Of a stretch of DNA of 64,000 bases, positions 45,101 to 54,912 are shown piece by piece. Every line of letters starts with the position of its first letter. The stretch's first letter is position 1. The notes below the pieces were generated by a model, which ran no database searches, was not told where the DNA came from, and saw only the letters and a list, made by a program, of their open reading frames with translations. The DNA lies in the NCBI GenBank assembly GCA_023014485.1, contig JAJOZX010001865.1, forward strand, positions 175,001 to 239,000, given 5' to 3'. The translations under genes were made by a program, and so were the position numbers. This DNA comes from Bathynomus jamesi (taxonomy: Eukaryota > Arthropoda > Malacostraca > Isopoda > Cirolanidae).

Positions 45101-46788
45101 CAGGACACCCAAACCAAAGCGCGCAGCTGTTCTGCATATGATTTAGTCTAAAAGCTGCTTTTCTGACCTCATCCTTGCTTTCTTGCGTGTTTCAACGTCT
45201 CTGGGTGCTGAAAAAATGTTTAGATTTCACGTAAAACTTAAGAATTTTAAGATTTTCTTCAAAGAATAGGCGCGGCTCACCAGCTCTACTCTGATCGAGT
45301 AGCGGGAGACTTGCCACCTCCACGTGTAGGTTTACATGCCTGTTCTTCCTGGATCCCTGAAAAGCGTGGCCTCATAAGATCTTATATTATGATCTTATGA
45401 GGACTTTCAGCTCTTATGGGCATTAACGATGGCTTCAGCCTCTTCATCAGCCACTCGAACCTGAAAAGCTCTTAAGTATGTCCTGCTTCGATCTGAATAC
45501 TGGGAGTATTTCTCGATGGTCTATCCTGGCTCTCACCCACCCATCTCTCCTCTCGTGACCATACACAGCTTGGGAAGCAGTTAAGACTTCCTGTACAGCT
45601 CTCTTGCAGGACTGAGTATGAACCTAGAAAGCGTCCACTTTGAGGAGTTTTCCTGAGATCCTCGAGCTCAGTTAAGGTCATCTTGCAGGTGAAAATAGGC
45701 TCGTAAATATTCTGATTCCCAGTTGATGAGATCCTCAGGTGAAGTGGCTTACAGATTGACTTTGGGATTTTTATGGGGCCTCACTGTCGTATCACCAAAG
45801 TCTCTTCCTTCTCTGATCTTATCTATCTGGCTCACAGCAAAAGCTCTCTGATGCTCATCCTCACTGCAGAGAATGAAGCCAGGATGTTCTCAGGATGTGC
45901 GTGGTAAGCTCCTCTTATCACTGCAGGAGAGATGATGTTCCTGACCTAGGTAGTCTGGTTCCTCAGCAGCCTCAGGCTTGAAAAAACGTGTGCAGGACCA
46001 AATTTAAGGTGGTGCTTCACTTTGATGTCGTAGTACATTTTGAAGTAGAAGTTAAGGCAGAACTTCACGAGGACCTCGAGCCTCCTCAACACCTCCCCCT
46101 TCAGTCCGTGCTCCCTTATCCACAACAGCAAGATGGCCTGTGCAGTAGTGAGCCACCTGGATTGGTTCAGAGGTCCGCACTTGAGACCAGCCAACTGTGA
46201 ACTGAGACTTCCAGACTTGATGGCTTTGATCAAAAGATAGCAGTTGTGCTGGTCTGTGGAGAGAGATTTGACTATCTCTACTGGCAGCTCTATGATATCT
46301 TCAGTTCCTTCCACTGGTTTGAAGTTGAAGTTGACCTCAAGTTCATTCACTTTCTCAAGAAGTTTTCCAATAGGCCCACTGAAGCCTGACCGGGGAGTTA
46401 CAGGGCCGTCCAGCTTGATGATTAAGTGCCTCAGGGGGAGCTCGTTCACATGGAGCTGACAGATCATGCAGTGGCACTTGCGACCCAGCATCTTCTCCAA
46501 TAGGGCTATGGCGCCTCCAGACCATCCCGTGTTGGTAGAGTCTCCTCCGATCATTACAAGGCTCTCGTCAGCTCCGTGATCCAGAAGCCACTCATCCAGA
46601 CCCTGAGCGATCTTATGAGCAGGCTTTTCTCCTTCCTCAGGTTCCTTGGGAGTGAAATGGAAGAGGTACTTTCCTTGAGGCTCCCACGTGATAGTGTAAT
46701 GCTCCTCGATCACTTTGCCAGGATGAAATCTCCGTCACTTCGTCATATTTCAACACCTTTGTGTTCCTATCCTGCTTGCCATCAAAGA

Positions 46789-47518
46789 CAGGAACGGAGC
46801 AAGAGTGTCACGGGCCCCGGGGCAAAACTTATTTACGGGCCCCCTAACAAAATTTTTATTATACATTTATTGCTTTTCTTTGCATTATTTATTTAGCATA
46901 TATTTAAGAATTATGATACTACTTGTACGCATGGAGGCATAGAAGGCAAAACATTATGCAAAATATTGAGCTTTAAAAAGGATACCGTGAAATAAAAGTT
47001 TACTTACGACAACATCAGAACTTGACTTTTTTTGCCTTTCTTTCAGCAAATTCATTAATTAAATCCTCCAAGTTAATATTTCTAGCTTTCTTGTTTTCAA
47101 TTGATATAATTGAGAGTCCACTTAATCTTTTTTCATTCATAGAATTTCGAAGATAGTTTTTTATTAGTTTAAGTTTTGAAAACGATCTCTCTGCACTTGA
47201 AACTGTCACAGGAATTGTGAGGAACAATGTTATGGCAGTCACAACTTCGGGAAAACTTGAGCACAATGTACTGTAGTCTTTAATTAAAAATGAATATAGC
47301 TCATGGATTTTCGTCATTTTTTCAATGTTTATTTTTAAGCACATTCGAAAAGAGAGTAATTGACTTGGAAATCCAGAGGAAATATCATTTTTATATTTAT
47401 TTATTCGCTTTGTTGCTCTCTCAAATAACTTTTCATCACTTGTTGAAACCTCCCGGTCCCCCCAAAGGCCCGGGCCCCGGGGAACTGCCACGCCTGCCCG
47501 TAGCTAGCTCCGCCCCTG
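46789..47518 (-). mobile_element. hAT remnant nested inside hAT-like element 4
   Basis: Ends CAGGAACGGAGCAAG and, inverted, CAGGGGCGGAGCTAG. Duplication ATCAAAGA (46781-46788) / TTCAAAGA (47519-47526), 8 bp with one change. GGGCCCCGGGG tracts lie inside both ends. Confidence 0.92.
47015..47470 (-). pseudogene. hAT transposase C-terminal domain
   Basis: Contains LFLTIPVTVSSAERSFSKLKLIKN and RLSGLSIISIE, the dimerisation motif of the zinc-finger MYM/TTF-like hAT group. About 150 residues remain open; the catalytic half is deleted. Confidence 0.88.
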
Positions 47519-48882
47519 TTCAAAGAATATCCCAGAGATCTTCTTCCAGAGATCATCTATTAAGAGAATGTTGAACTTCGCCTTCTGCGTCCAAATGGTT
47601 ACAAAGATTCAAATGGAGTAGATTTTTTTCCTTATGTATGTATTAAACCTGTGTAAGAGTTAAGCAAAGTTAATGTGTCTAATGGCAACAAATTACGACA
47701 AAGGGTTAAAAATATGAGGTTGTGTTCAATTGAATATTCGATATTTCAACATAGAACAGAAAACCGCAATTTTGAACATGATAACGCGATTTTTGGGGAA
47801 AGTTGCAGAAAAGGAACCCCTCTTAAAATTAAATTTTACATAAAAATACATATTAGCCAGAGTGAAATTCGGACTCGGAAAAGTATGATATGCCCTAATG
47901 CGGCATAGCTTGTTCAGTGGATGTACAAATCCCTTCAAGCTATACTTTCCACCTGCGGAAGGCGTGAAACTCCAATATAAGACTTCTGTTCTTCATACCT
48001 GTGCGTGATGAAGAACAATCCGTACCCCGTAGGAGCACTGAAAAACTGGTGGGACCTGCCCTGCCCACCACTGAAGAGTTCTCAGCAAATTTGAACGAGA
48101 ACTATTTTGGTCTTTCTTTCGTAGATGTGCTCCCCCTCGCGACTTATGGATGCCGATCTTACCCGTCGTTATAGACCACAAGCTTATGGTTTCCCTGTGC
48201 GTGGAGTTCGCAGAGGAGAATAATTGGGCCTGTAATCACACAACCAACCAATGGAAGATCAGAGGTGTATATTTACAAGTCCTGAGCTGTCCCTAGCCGT
48301 TCGCCACGGCTACAGAATATTGAAGATATATGAGGTGTGGAGGTTTCAGAAGCTCCCTAACGTTTTCACGCCATATATAAAACTTTTTTGAAGGATAAGG
48401 TAGAAGCATCAGGGTATCCACGAGTTGAGACCGAAAATGAAAACGGCGTATATTCAGCGCTACCGTGATCGTGAAGGGAGACGTCGGAGAATTGACTGAT
48501 GAAATCAAAGATGAGTATAGTGATAGTGCCTACGCTGATTATTTTGTATCAACAGGTGCAGAAACTTACGGTGTACGGGTGAGGGTGGGGGAGGAAGTGA
48601 GATATATCGTGAAGGTGAAAGGCATCACGCTTAACCAGGCGAACCGGCGGATCGTTAACTTTGATTCGCTGAAGGAGCTAATGAGCTTAGAAGATGAGGG
48701 TGACCAACCACCCCAACTGATTGTAGGGACCCACAATTTTCGGGCACAAAAACTAGGGGGCGTGAAGGAATTTAGGGGATGGAAGTGTGTCGTAACACAT
48801 ATAGGAAACTCTACCAGGTGCCTGGCACCTACGATACCGTACCCTTTGGGTACTGTGGTCTTTGATTGTTTTGATATATATA

Positions 48883-49604
48883 CAGCGTGTCCCAAAGAAA
48901 TGTATACCCACTTTGTTCGATAATACCAGCTATGAGGATAATAAATATATTACTGTTTATATGTTTTTTAATAAAGAATTTTCTCCTGAATCTAAGTATG
49001 TAATTATTTTTATTAAACATTGAAGAACAAAAAAGTTACAGATGTTTAAATTATAATTATTATTTTCGAGACTTCATGTGCGATATTTTCTAATATTTTT
49101 TTTATGGCCTGGCCTGCCTTTTAACCGACTGTTTTGAGATACTTATGTTTAGTGCCTAGCTTAGCCAGCTATTTCGTTGAGTTCTAATTAGGCAAGACTA
49201 CAGTTTTGCTCTAACCTTATCTAACATCTTATAACTCTGTGACGTTTGTTCTTTTCTAACGACAATTTGAACATCTTAGATAAAGTGTCATTTAACCATG
49301 GAATTTGTAAATTTTTTGAATTAACTAATAATTACAACATTTATGCTTCAATATCAACACTAAACATAAGTATCTCAAGAGAGTCGGTTAAAATATTAGG
49401 AAATATCGCACATGAAGTCTCGAAAATAATAATTATAATTTAAACATCTGTAACGTTTTTGTTTTTCAATTTATAATAAAAATAATTATATATTTAGATT
49501 CAGGAGAAAATTCTTTATTAAAAAACATAAAAAGTAATATATTTATTATCCTCATAGCTGGTATTATCGAACAAAGTGGGTATACATTTCTTTGGGACAC
49601 GCTG
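48883..49604. mobile_element. Mariner-type foldback MITE (722 bp)
   Basis: Ends CAGCGTGTCCCAAAGAAATG with TA on both sides (48881-48882, 49605-49606). The arms match for roughly 240-270 bp each (one continues to GAGATACTTATGTTTAGTG, 49138-49160). The outer 20 bp resemble the mariner at 17670-18575. No transposase. It lies at the C-terminal end of PolB. Confidence 0.93.
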
Positions 49605-49606
49605 TA

Positions 49607-49683
<77 letters not shown>
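49605..49683. repeat. (TA)n/(GT)n microsatellite
   Basis: Interrupted TA runs followed by GT at the MITE edge. A further (GT)n lies at 49823-49860. Confidence 0.93.
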
Positions 49684-49684
<1 letters not shown>

Positions 49685-50003
49685 CTATTTACTTGTTAAC
49701 GATATGTTTATTTATTACGCGTTCTGAATATATTCCATGAATTAGAGGCTAATTACTTGTTGATGATATGTTTATTTACTTAAAATAAATTGTTTCAATT
49801 AGTGTTTCATTTTCTCCTTCGTCTGTGTGTGTATGTATGTGTGTGTGTGTGGTGTGTGTGCAGGAAAAAGCTAAGCACCGCCCGCTGTATACCCAATCAG
49901 AGGGGTCATGTGACTTCTGCTACTATTTGGTCATATCTTTGCCCTACGTGCTCAGTTGACCTCAGACGTGTATTTTGAAGAATTCTAGCGTAGACGGAAA
50001 AAA

Positions 50004-50303
50004 GTGTCTACCTTTGATAGTGCGTGCTCGACCTTCATGAAATGGTATTCGATAAAGTCTACAGATGTGGTGAACACTCAAAGAATCCCTCGTCCTCCCT
50101 CCTTTGAGATTTTTAAGGCCCTATTGAACAGAGCGAAGCGTGAGGAGCAGGAAGTCCAAATACTCTACGAATATTCTGGCGAGAGCATTCCGGGGTTTAG
50201 TGGCTCAAACGATGTAATGGACTACGTCATAGGACTCACCTGCGTAAAGGAGCACCGCGAAGTGAAAGAAACATCACGTGCAGAAGAGAAGCAACGGGTA
50301 TAG
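50004..50303 (+). pseudogene. Polinton small ORF E, copy 2
   Basis: Open for about 100 residues but the start is GTG where copy 1 has ATG. Blocks TFDSACSTFMKWYS, PPSFEIFKALLNRAKREE, EYSGESIPGFSG and NDVMDYVIGLTC. The C-terminal half is charged (KEHREVKETSRAEEK). Unknown function. ORF D follows within a few bases. Confidence 0.75.
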
Positions 50304-50306
50304 GTA

Positions 50307-50599
50307 GTGAGCCTTGTTGACGAATGGGTGACAAGCGGTATTATGTCATGTTACATCACACCGAATACGCATATCCTGCGGCTGAGAATATAAATCTTGT
50401 AATAATGGACAGCCTGGAATGTTTTTATCATTACGATCATATATATCATGATGAGGTTCGCAGTGAGGGTGTGACTAAAGGCTTGTGTGAGTTTTTAATA
50501 GAGTTTAGGGATGAGTATCGCTTGTTAAGCATAAAGGACAGATACGGCACATGTTTCTCTCGAATAGACCGCAAGCGTGTTAATGTGAGGAGAAAATGA
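50307..50599 (+). pseudogene. Polinton small ORF D, copy 2
   Basis: Clean reading from ATG 50324, but comparison with copy 1 shows the true start (SLVDE, ATG to GTG at 50307) is in another frame. Ends TGA 50597-50599, immediately before and in the same frame as ORF C. Contains HHTEYAYPAAENINLVIMD and GLCEFLIEFRDEYRLL. Confidence 0.72.
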
Positions 50600-50605
50600 A
50601 CGAAG

Positions 50606-51022
50606 ATGTATGGTTCCGATAAAACATTAAAGCCGCTATTACTTCATGTATCAGAAAAATTATGTTTGCCCGGCATAATGGGAGACAAGTATTCACATGA
50701 TTCTTTCATGTTGGAACAAATCGTACACGAATCACTAACGCTTGGCACGATGCGCCCGTGTGACTCACCCCCACACCTCCCACCAGGCCAAACCGTGCAC
50801 CTGCGGCTCATAGTCACCTCAGAGCTTGACCCGACTAGAGGTACACTCCTCACAATAGAAAACGATGGAGCTTCTTTTGAGCAGTATCCTCAATGCCGTA
50901 TACGATGTGTCCGTGACGAAGTCAGTTGCGTGTGTTCAGGCGTAAAACCAGCGCTGTTAACTATGTACTTGAAACGCGTTGTAGACAAACAAACTCAGGT
51001 AAACGGAATGTTATTTATTTAA
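50606..51022 (+). CDS. Polinton small ORF C, copy 2 (uninterrupted)
   Basis: 138 residues from ATG 50606 to TAA 51020-51022, the intact version of the gene split at 6045-9290. No family recognised. Visible: ICL-type hydrophobic start, PCDSPPHLPPGQTVHLRL, IVTSELDPTRGTLL, a Cys-rich stretch (CRIRC, CVCSG) and a C-terminal helix (LLTMYLKRVVDKQ). It carries the empty target site for element 1. A frame-preserving ORF in an otherwise decayed element may be chance survival. Confidence 0.65.
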   Translation: MYGSDKTLKPLLLHVSEKLCLPGIMGDKYSHDSFMLEQIVHESLTLGTMRPCDSPPHLPPGQTVHLRLIVTSELDPTRGTLLTIENDGASFEQYPQCRIRCVRDEVSCVCSGVKPALLTMYLKRVVDKQTQVNGMLFI

Positions 51023-51089
51023 GTGTTGAGGAGATGAATAGAACCTTCGTGATAGTGAGAAGTGGGGCGAGGATCGTTATAAAATTCCT

Positions 51090-51596
51090 GCAGGTGTAGA
51101 CACAAGAAGAGAGTAGATTAGTGATGCACCCTCATATGTCATTATTTGTACCTTGTGTATAAATCGCGACCAACTATGCATTGATATACGACTAATGTGG
51201 AAGAATGCGCCTGATAATAAAGTTCTTGTCCCCACGCGAAACCGTTTCATCTTCGACAGAATGTTTGAAATTGTCGGTTTCCTCAAGCTAAAGCCTATAT
51301 TAGACGCATGTGTTACGGATATGCTTTATTTTGACACGGTTCCTGAATACACATACACCGCTCTGCTCGACGGGTTTACCGAGTGTAAGACTGAACAAGG
51401 TGAGAATGGCTTGGAACTAGATGCGTATTTAAAAGGTATAGACTCTTCGAAATATCTTGAACTTTGGTACAAAGGACTTGAGTGGTACAGGGCTGAGCTC
51501 ACCTACACTATTCACCCTGAAGAATTATTTCCTTATATAATGTGCAGCTGTCGGCACGATTTAAAAGATTACTTCAATTGTCGATATGCGTTGTGA
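51090..51596 (+). pseudogene. Polinton small ORF B, copy 2
   Basis: Open from about 51120 with no ATG; similarity to copy 1 continues upstream across a TAG near 51116 (Lys codon in copy 1). Blocks: DIRLMWKNAPDN, VLVPTRNRFIFDRMFEIVGF, YTALLDGFTECK, NGLELDAYLKGIDSSKY, then YRAELTYTIHPEELFPYIMC. The stop overlaps the ORF A start by 11 bases. Unknown function. Confidence 0.72.
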
Positions 51597-51957
51597 AGAA
51601 GAGTTCACGGTTGAAAAGCTCGGATCGGAAAGAATAAACCCTCGATTGAAAAGGAGTGTTTACAAATTTAAATTTAATAACGATGTTGTGGCAAACGATG
51701 CCCTCTTTGTGCGTGCTTTTGATTGTATTCTATCCGTGTTTAAAGAGCGTATTAACTTGCCGCCCAATTGTAAAGTGAGTACAAAAATAGTGTTAAACGA
51801 ACTGAAGGCCCTTTATATCGAATATAGACACCAGCGTACTTTGAGTGGTGAAATAATGTTAAATCGTATTTGTTGTATAGTACAAAGCAACGAGGATATA
51901 ACTGTAGACTCGATTACATGCAAGTTTAGGATTTTAATTAAGCGCAGTAGAACATAA
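51586..51957 (+). CDS. Polinton small ORF A, copy 2 (open)
   Basis: 123 residues, ATG 51586 to TAA 51955-51957. Mixed charged N-terminus (RCEEEFTVEKLGSERINP), then KFKFNNDVVANDALFVRAFD, VSTKIVLNELKALYIEYR and a basic end (IKRSRT). No domain recognised. A (TA)n run starts 15 bases later, and no further gene lies before the terminal repeat. Confidence 0.68.
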   Translation: MRCEEEFTVEKLGSERINPRLKRSVYKFKFNNDVVANDALFVRAFDCILSVFKERINLPPNCKVSTKIVLNELKALYIEYRHQRTLSGEIMLNRICCIVQSNEDITVDSITCKFRILIKRSRT

Positions 51958-51969
51958 AGCGCGTGTATT

Positions 51970-51971
<2 letters not shown>

Positions 51972-52028
<57 letters not shown>

Positions 52029-52564
52029 ATCTATGTATTGGAATTCTTCTGCGCTATTTTTTGAAGAAGTTTATATATGTGTGTATTTGTGCGTACATAT
52101 ATTAAACGTGTATATAGATTTCTCCTGCATTATTATTATTTTGATGCTTATATATAAGTGTGAGGATGCGAATATATATATTAAACGTGTATATAGATTT
52201 CTACTGTACTATTATTATTATTATTATTATTATTATTTAAGATATAATATATATATATATATATAGCCTTCGTTTAAAGTGTGTATTTTTTGCTGTATAG
52301 AATTCTTCTGAACTATTATTTTTGATTGTATATTTATTTCCTATATATTTCCGAATAAATGTATGTTAAATTAGTTCCATGTTAAATAATTCGACGAACT
52401 AAACAGAATGATATAGTTGTTTTATTATTCAATATACGATATTAATTGAAACAAGTGCTTTCCTGAGTATGTATATATATAAAAACGATATTAAACGATA
52501 GAAATAACTGGGATGATGGGAATGTATAAATGATGCGTGTGGGCTTCGATAAATATATATGTAT
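51972..52564. repeat. Microsatellite-rich subterminal DNA of Polinton copy 2
   Basis: (TA)n 51972-52025, (TAT)n 52210-52238, (TA)n 52246-52265. A segment TATTAAACGTGTATATAGATTTCT.CTG is directly repeated (52099-52127 and 52176-52205). No gene. Confidence 0.8.
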
Positions 52565-52925
52565 ACACTACTCCAAATGGCTGGTTACGCCTTCTAAGCC
52601 AATTACGCCTTCTAAGCCAACTGCTGAGACCAAGAGGTCCAGTATGTGATGCGATATGCCAGCAAAAACATCTCTCTCCTCTCCTCTTTTCCTCTCCCCC
52701 TCTCTCTCTCTCTCTCTCTCTTAGCCTACCTTCCTAGGTTAGGGAACCCCCTTTTTGGGGGAGGTCATTTTCCCGGACCAACCCCTTCATGCAGCTTGGG
52801 GCTGAACACCCTCCCCCTTGTTTGCATACCCCTTCCTCCCCATGGCTGCCAACACCTCCCCCCTTTGCAACAATTGATCAACATTGTAATTGATTTGCAC
52901 TCCCCCATTTTTCGGTCATACTACT
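52565..52925 (-). repeat. Right terminal inverted repeat of Polinton copy 2
   Basis: Inverse partner of 30677-30975. Contains two TTCTAAGCCAA words, a (CT)n run at 52697-52720, CTTCCTAGGTTAGGGAACC and the CATACTACT end. Confidence 0.9.
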
Positions 52926-52931
52926 TGCCTC

Positions 52932-54005
52932 GTTAAGCCCGGCATCTTTTCAGTTCTCCTCCCTTCCTGTTCCATATCCTCTTTTCCTCGGTCCCTTACT
53001 CTTTGTTTCTTCTACTTTGCGGTTTGTTTTCTTCATTTTCTCTCCACTCTTTGGGACTCCCAATATGCTATTAAAAAAATTGTCCGTTCCGTATTTGGAA
53101 AGAGTAACTCATTTTTATTAATAAGTGTTATTGTATATTTATGGTATTCTGTATATATTTCTGTGTATATGTAAAAATATGCATTACTAGATTGGTTATG
53201 ATTCCTGAGGAAACAAAATTATATTTATGATCCTAAAGAAACAGATATTATTGAAAAATGTTTGGTGTGTGTCGCTGTTGGAGTGATTACAACACAACTG
53301 ACAACAAAATTGCACTTTTATACCATCATTACTTTAATGTTTTCGTAGCTGTTGTTTAAATGTTGAGCAAACATTATATTAACAAAACTAGTATTGTTTC
53401 AACTATTTTTTATAGGAGTTTAATATATAACCACCTATTATCCTCAACTATTTTTTTAGTGTATGCTTGCCAAAATTCGACTAAAACAAGATTCATCTGT
53501 GCATTTCATTTGGCATATTACCTTCACCTTTAGCTTTCCCAACGTGTAGTTAATGTTATAAAACTTATTTTAGCCTCTCTACGTACTTAACCTTTTGTGG
53601 ACGACCGGTACAAGTTGGTAACCTTTCAAGTACACGCATTCACAACTTAACACTGCAAAAACATTCTGTCGTCAAAGGGTGAAATTCAGATATGGTTCAT
53701 GATTTCTTAAATTGCCTCCCTACCCCTAAACTTACTTCTCTCCCTCTCCTCTTTTCTTCTGTTTCCTACCTAATTATGATACTTTCAATAAATAGAATTT
53801 TGAGCAACAATTATATTCTTGTTCTAGAGTAATATAGTAGCTTGCATAAACTCCTGGCTAAGATTAAGAATCGTGGACAATTTTTTGTTTTATTTAAAAA
53901 TTAAATTGCTTATTAGACTTTTAGTAGAGCATACAACGACATGTAAGTGGATTTTTGTAGGTTAGGTTAGAGTTATTACCTTAGATATTTGGGCGATTAA
54001 TTATA
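52932..54005. other. Unannotated flank right of Polinton copy 2
   Basis: AT-rich, no recognisable gene. At 53925-53975 a segment (AGAGCATACAACGACATGTAAGTGG) is a diverged duplicate of 54047-54100. Confidence 0.5.
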
Positions 54006-54160
54006 GTACCTGAAATCCATATTGGGCTCCAAATAAATCGGCCAACAGAGCATACAACCATACAAGTACTTTTTTGTAAGTTAGGTTAGGTGGGTTAGGT
54101 AGGTTAGGGTAGGTTAGGTTAGGTTAGATTTATTTGGAGCCCAATATGGATTTCGGCTAA
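54006..54160. repeat. Telomere-like TTAGG tract inside an inverted repeat
   Basis: Units of GTTAG and GTTAGG at 54077-54127 (AAGTTAGGTTAGGTGGGTTAGG and onward) are bracketed by GAAATCCATATTGGGCTCCA (54012) and its inverse (54133). TTAGG is the arthropod telomere repeat. Confidence 0.8.
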
Positions 54161-54543
54161 TACAATTGGTCCAAATATCTAAATACAGTATCTAAGTAGG
54201 CCTTACCAAGTTGCGACTTGGAATGCATATCCACCACCTTTAAATCTGTTTACTGTAATGTTAATTTTTCAGTGAATTTCAGTGACAAAATAGCTTCTTA
54301 CAACCGGTGCTTTATTTTTAAAATAAAACAAAAAATTTGTCCACTATTATTAACTTTTAATTAAACTCACTACTTTAGTTGAAGGCTATAATAAAGAGAA
54401 AGTACCATGTGCATATTACGAAATTTGAATTACATATGTAAAAACTTTCAGATACGTGCTTTAATACGAAAGGAAAAAGTTACGAACTTTATATTTTGTA
54501 TTTTAATGATTATTCCAACCGTATTTCAAATTTGTTATATAGC

Positions 54544-54548
<5 letters not shown>
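54161..54548. other. Non-coding AT-rich DNA
   Basis: No gene or repeat recognised. Confidence 0.5.

Positions 54549-54622
<74 letters not shown>
54549..54622. repeat. (TA)n microsatellite
   Basis: Two TA runs separated by AATATAG. Confidence 0.95.
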
Positions 54623-54626
<4 letters not shown>

Positions 54627-54912
54627 AAAGAAAACGTGAAGGAAGAATTATGGGAAAACAAGGTGGAAACGATACTGGAAAAAAGCTTTGGCATTTTTCC
54701 CACCATGCATCCATTTATCTCGTTTACTGAGTCACTCAATAGAGGAATTTGTAAAATAAAAGATTAAATGGAAAGGTAAACTACCCTAAACTAAACTACA
54801 TTATGTATGTTTGAAGATTTTTAGTTCTTCAGTAACAAAAAAAATAAGTTTCTTCGCTGCAGGTCAAAGATTATAGTGTTTTCATTAGAGATATTTAGAT
54901 AAATTATATATA

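Larger units (their letters stand above)
45946..47570 (-). pseudogene. Transposase of hAT-like element 4, interrupted
   Basis: The core (45946-46713) reads MIGGDSTNTGWSGG (second Asp), CQLHVNELPLRHLI (C-x2-H), GPVTPRSGFSGPIGKLLE, then LSTDQHNCYLLI and NQSRWLTTAQAILLL (RW). It aligns along its length with element 3. The FDGKQ block (first Asp) sits at about 46775-46788, and a hAT inserted right at its edge separates it from the N-terminal part (47527 onward). The region 45082-45940 is open only in short pieces and may hold the C-terminus. Confidence 0.82.
44925..47897 (-). mobile_element. hAT-like DNA transposon 4 (TAGGGCAT ends), inside PolB
   Basis: Ends TAGGGCATATCATACT share more than 60 bp of inverted similarity (GGCTAATATGTATT, ATGTAAAA). 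The flanks are ATGTGGCAT (44916-44924) and ATGCGGCAT (47898-47906), a 9-bp duplication with one change. Copy 1 PolB provides the unfilled site (about 11568-11585). The element itself holds a hAT at 46789-47518. Confidence 0.9.
42142..48880 (+). pseudogene. POLB: Protein-primed DNA polymerase B, copy 2, split by a transposon
   Basis: The start codon is GTG at 42142 where copy 1 has ATG. In order: acidic tail and KNLRRKRGHDE basic patch (42142-42396), N-terminal region (42640-43316), exonuclease region with CDECMAVECDDCHKFG (43711-43926), a block YSFNGCWWHGCP (44668-44706) absent from copy 1, then the hAT-like insertion 44925-47897, palm region (47930-48400) and C-terminal GAETYGVRV (about 48560). 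About 390 bases are deleted at 48476-48484, removing palm motifs B and C. Many frameshifts. Confidence 0.88.
30677..52925 (-). mobile_element. Polinton/Maverick element, copy 2 (22.2 kb, with nested insertions)
   Basis: Both ends begin AGTAGTATGACCGAAAAATGGG read inward. The flanks are TGCCTG (30671-30676) and TGCCTC (52926-52931), a 6-bp duplication with one mismatch. It is inverted relative to copy 1: integrase, unknown ORF, pX-like and ATPase on the minus strand at 39384-42035, then PolB and ORFs E to A on the plus strand at 42142-51957. Terminal repeats differ in detail from copy 1 (GACCGAAA against GCCCGCAA), so the two are different subfamilies, not a recent duplicate. Insertions account for nearly half of its length. 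Confidence 0.94.
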
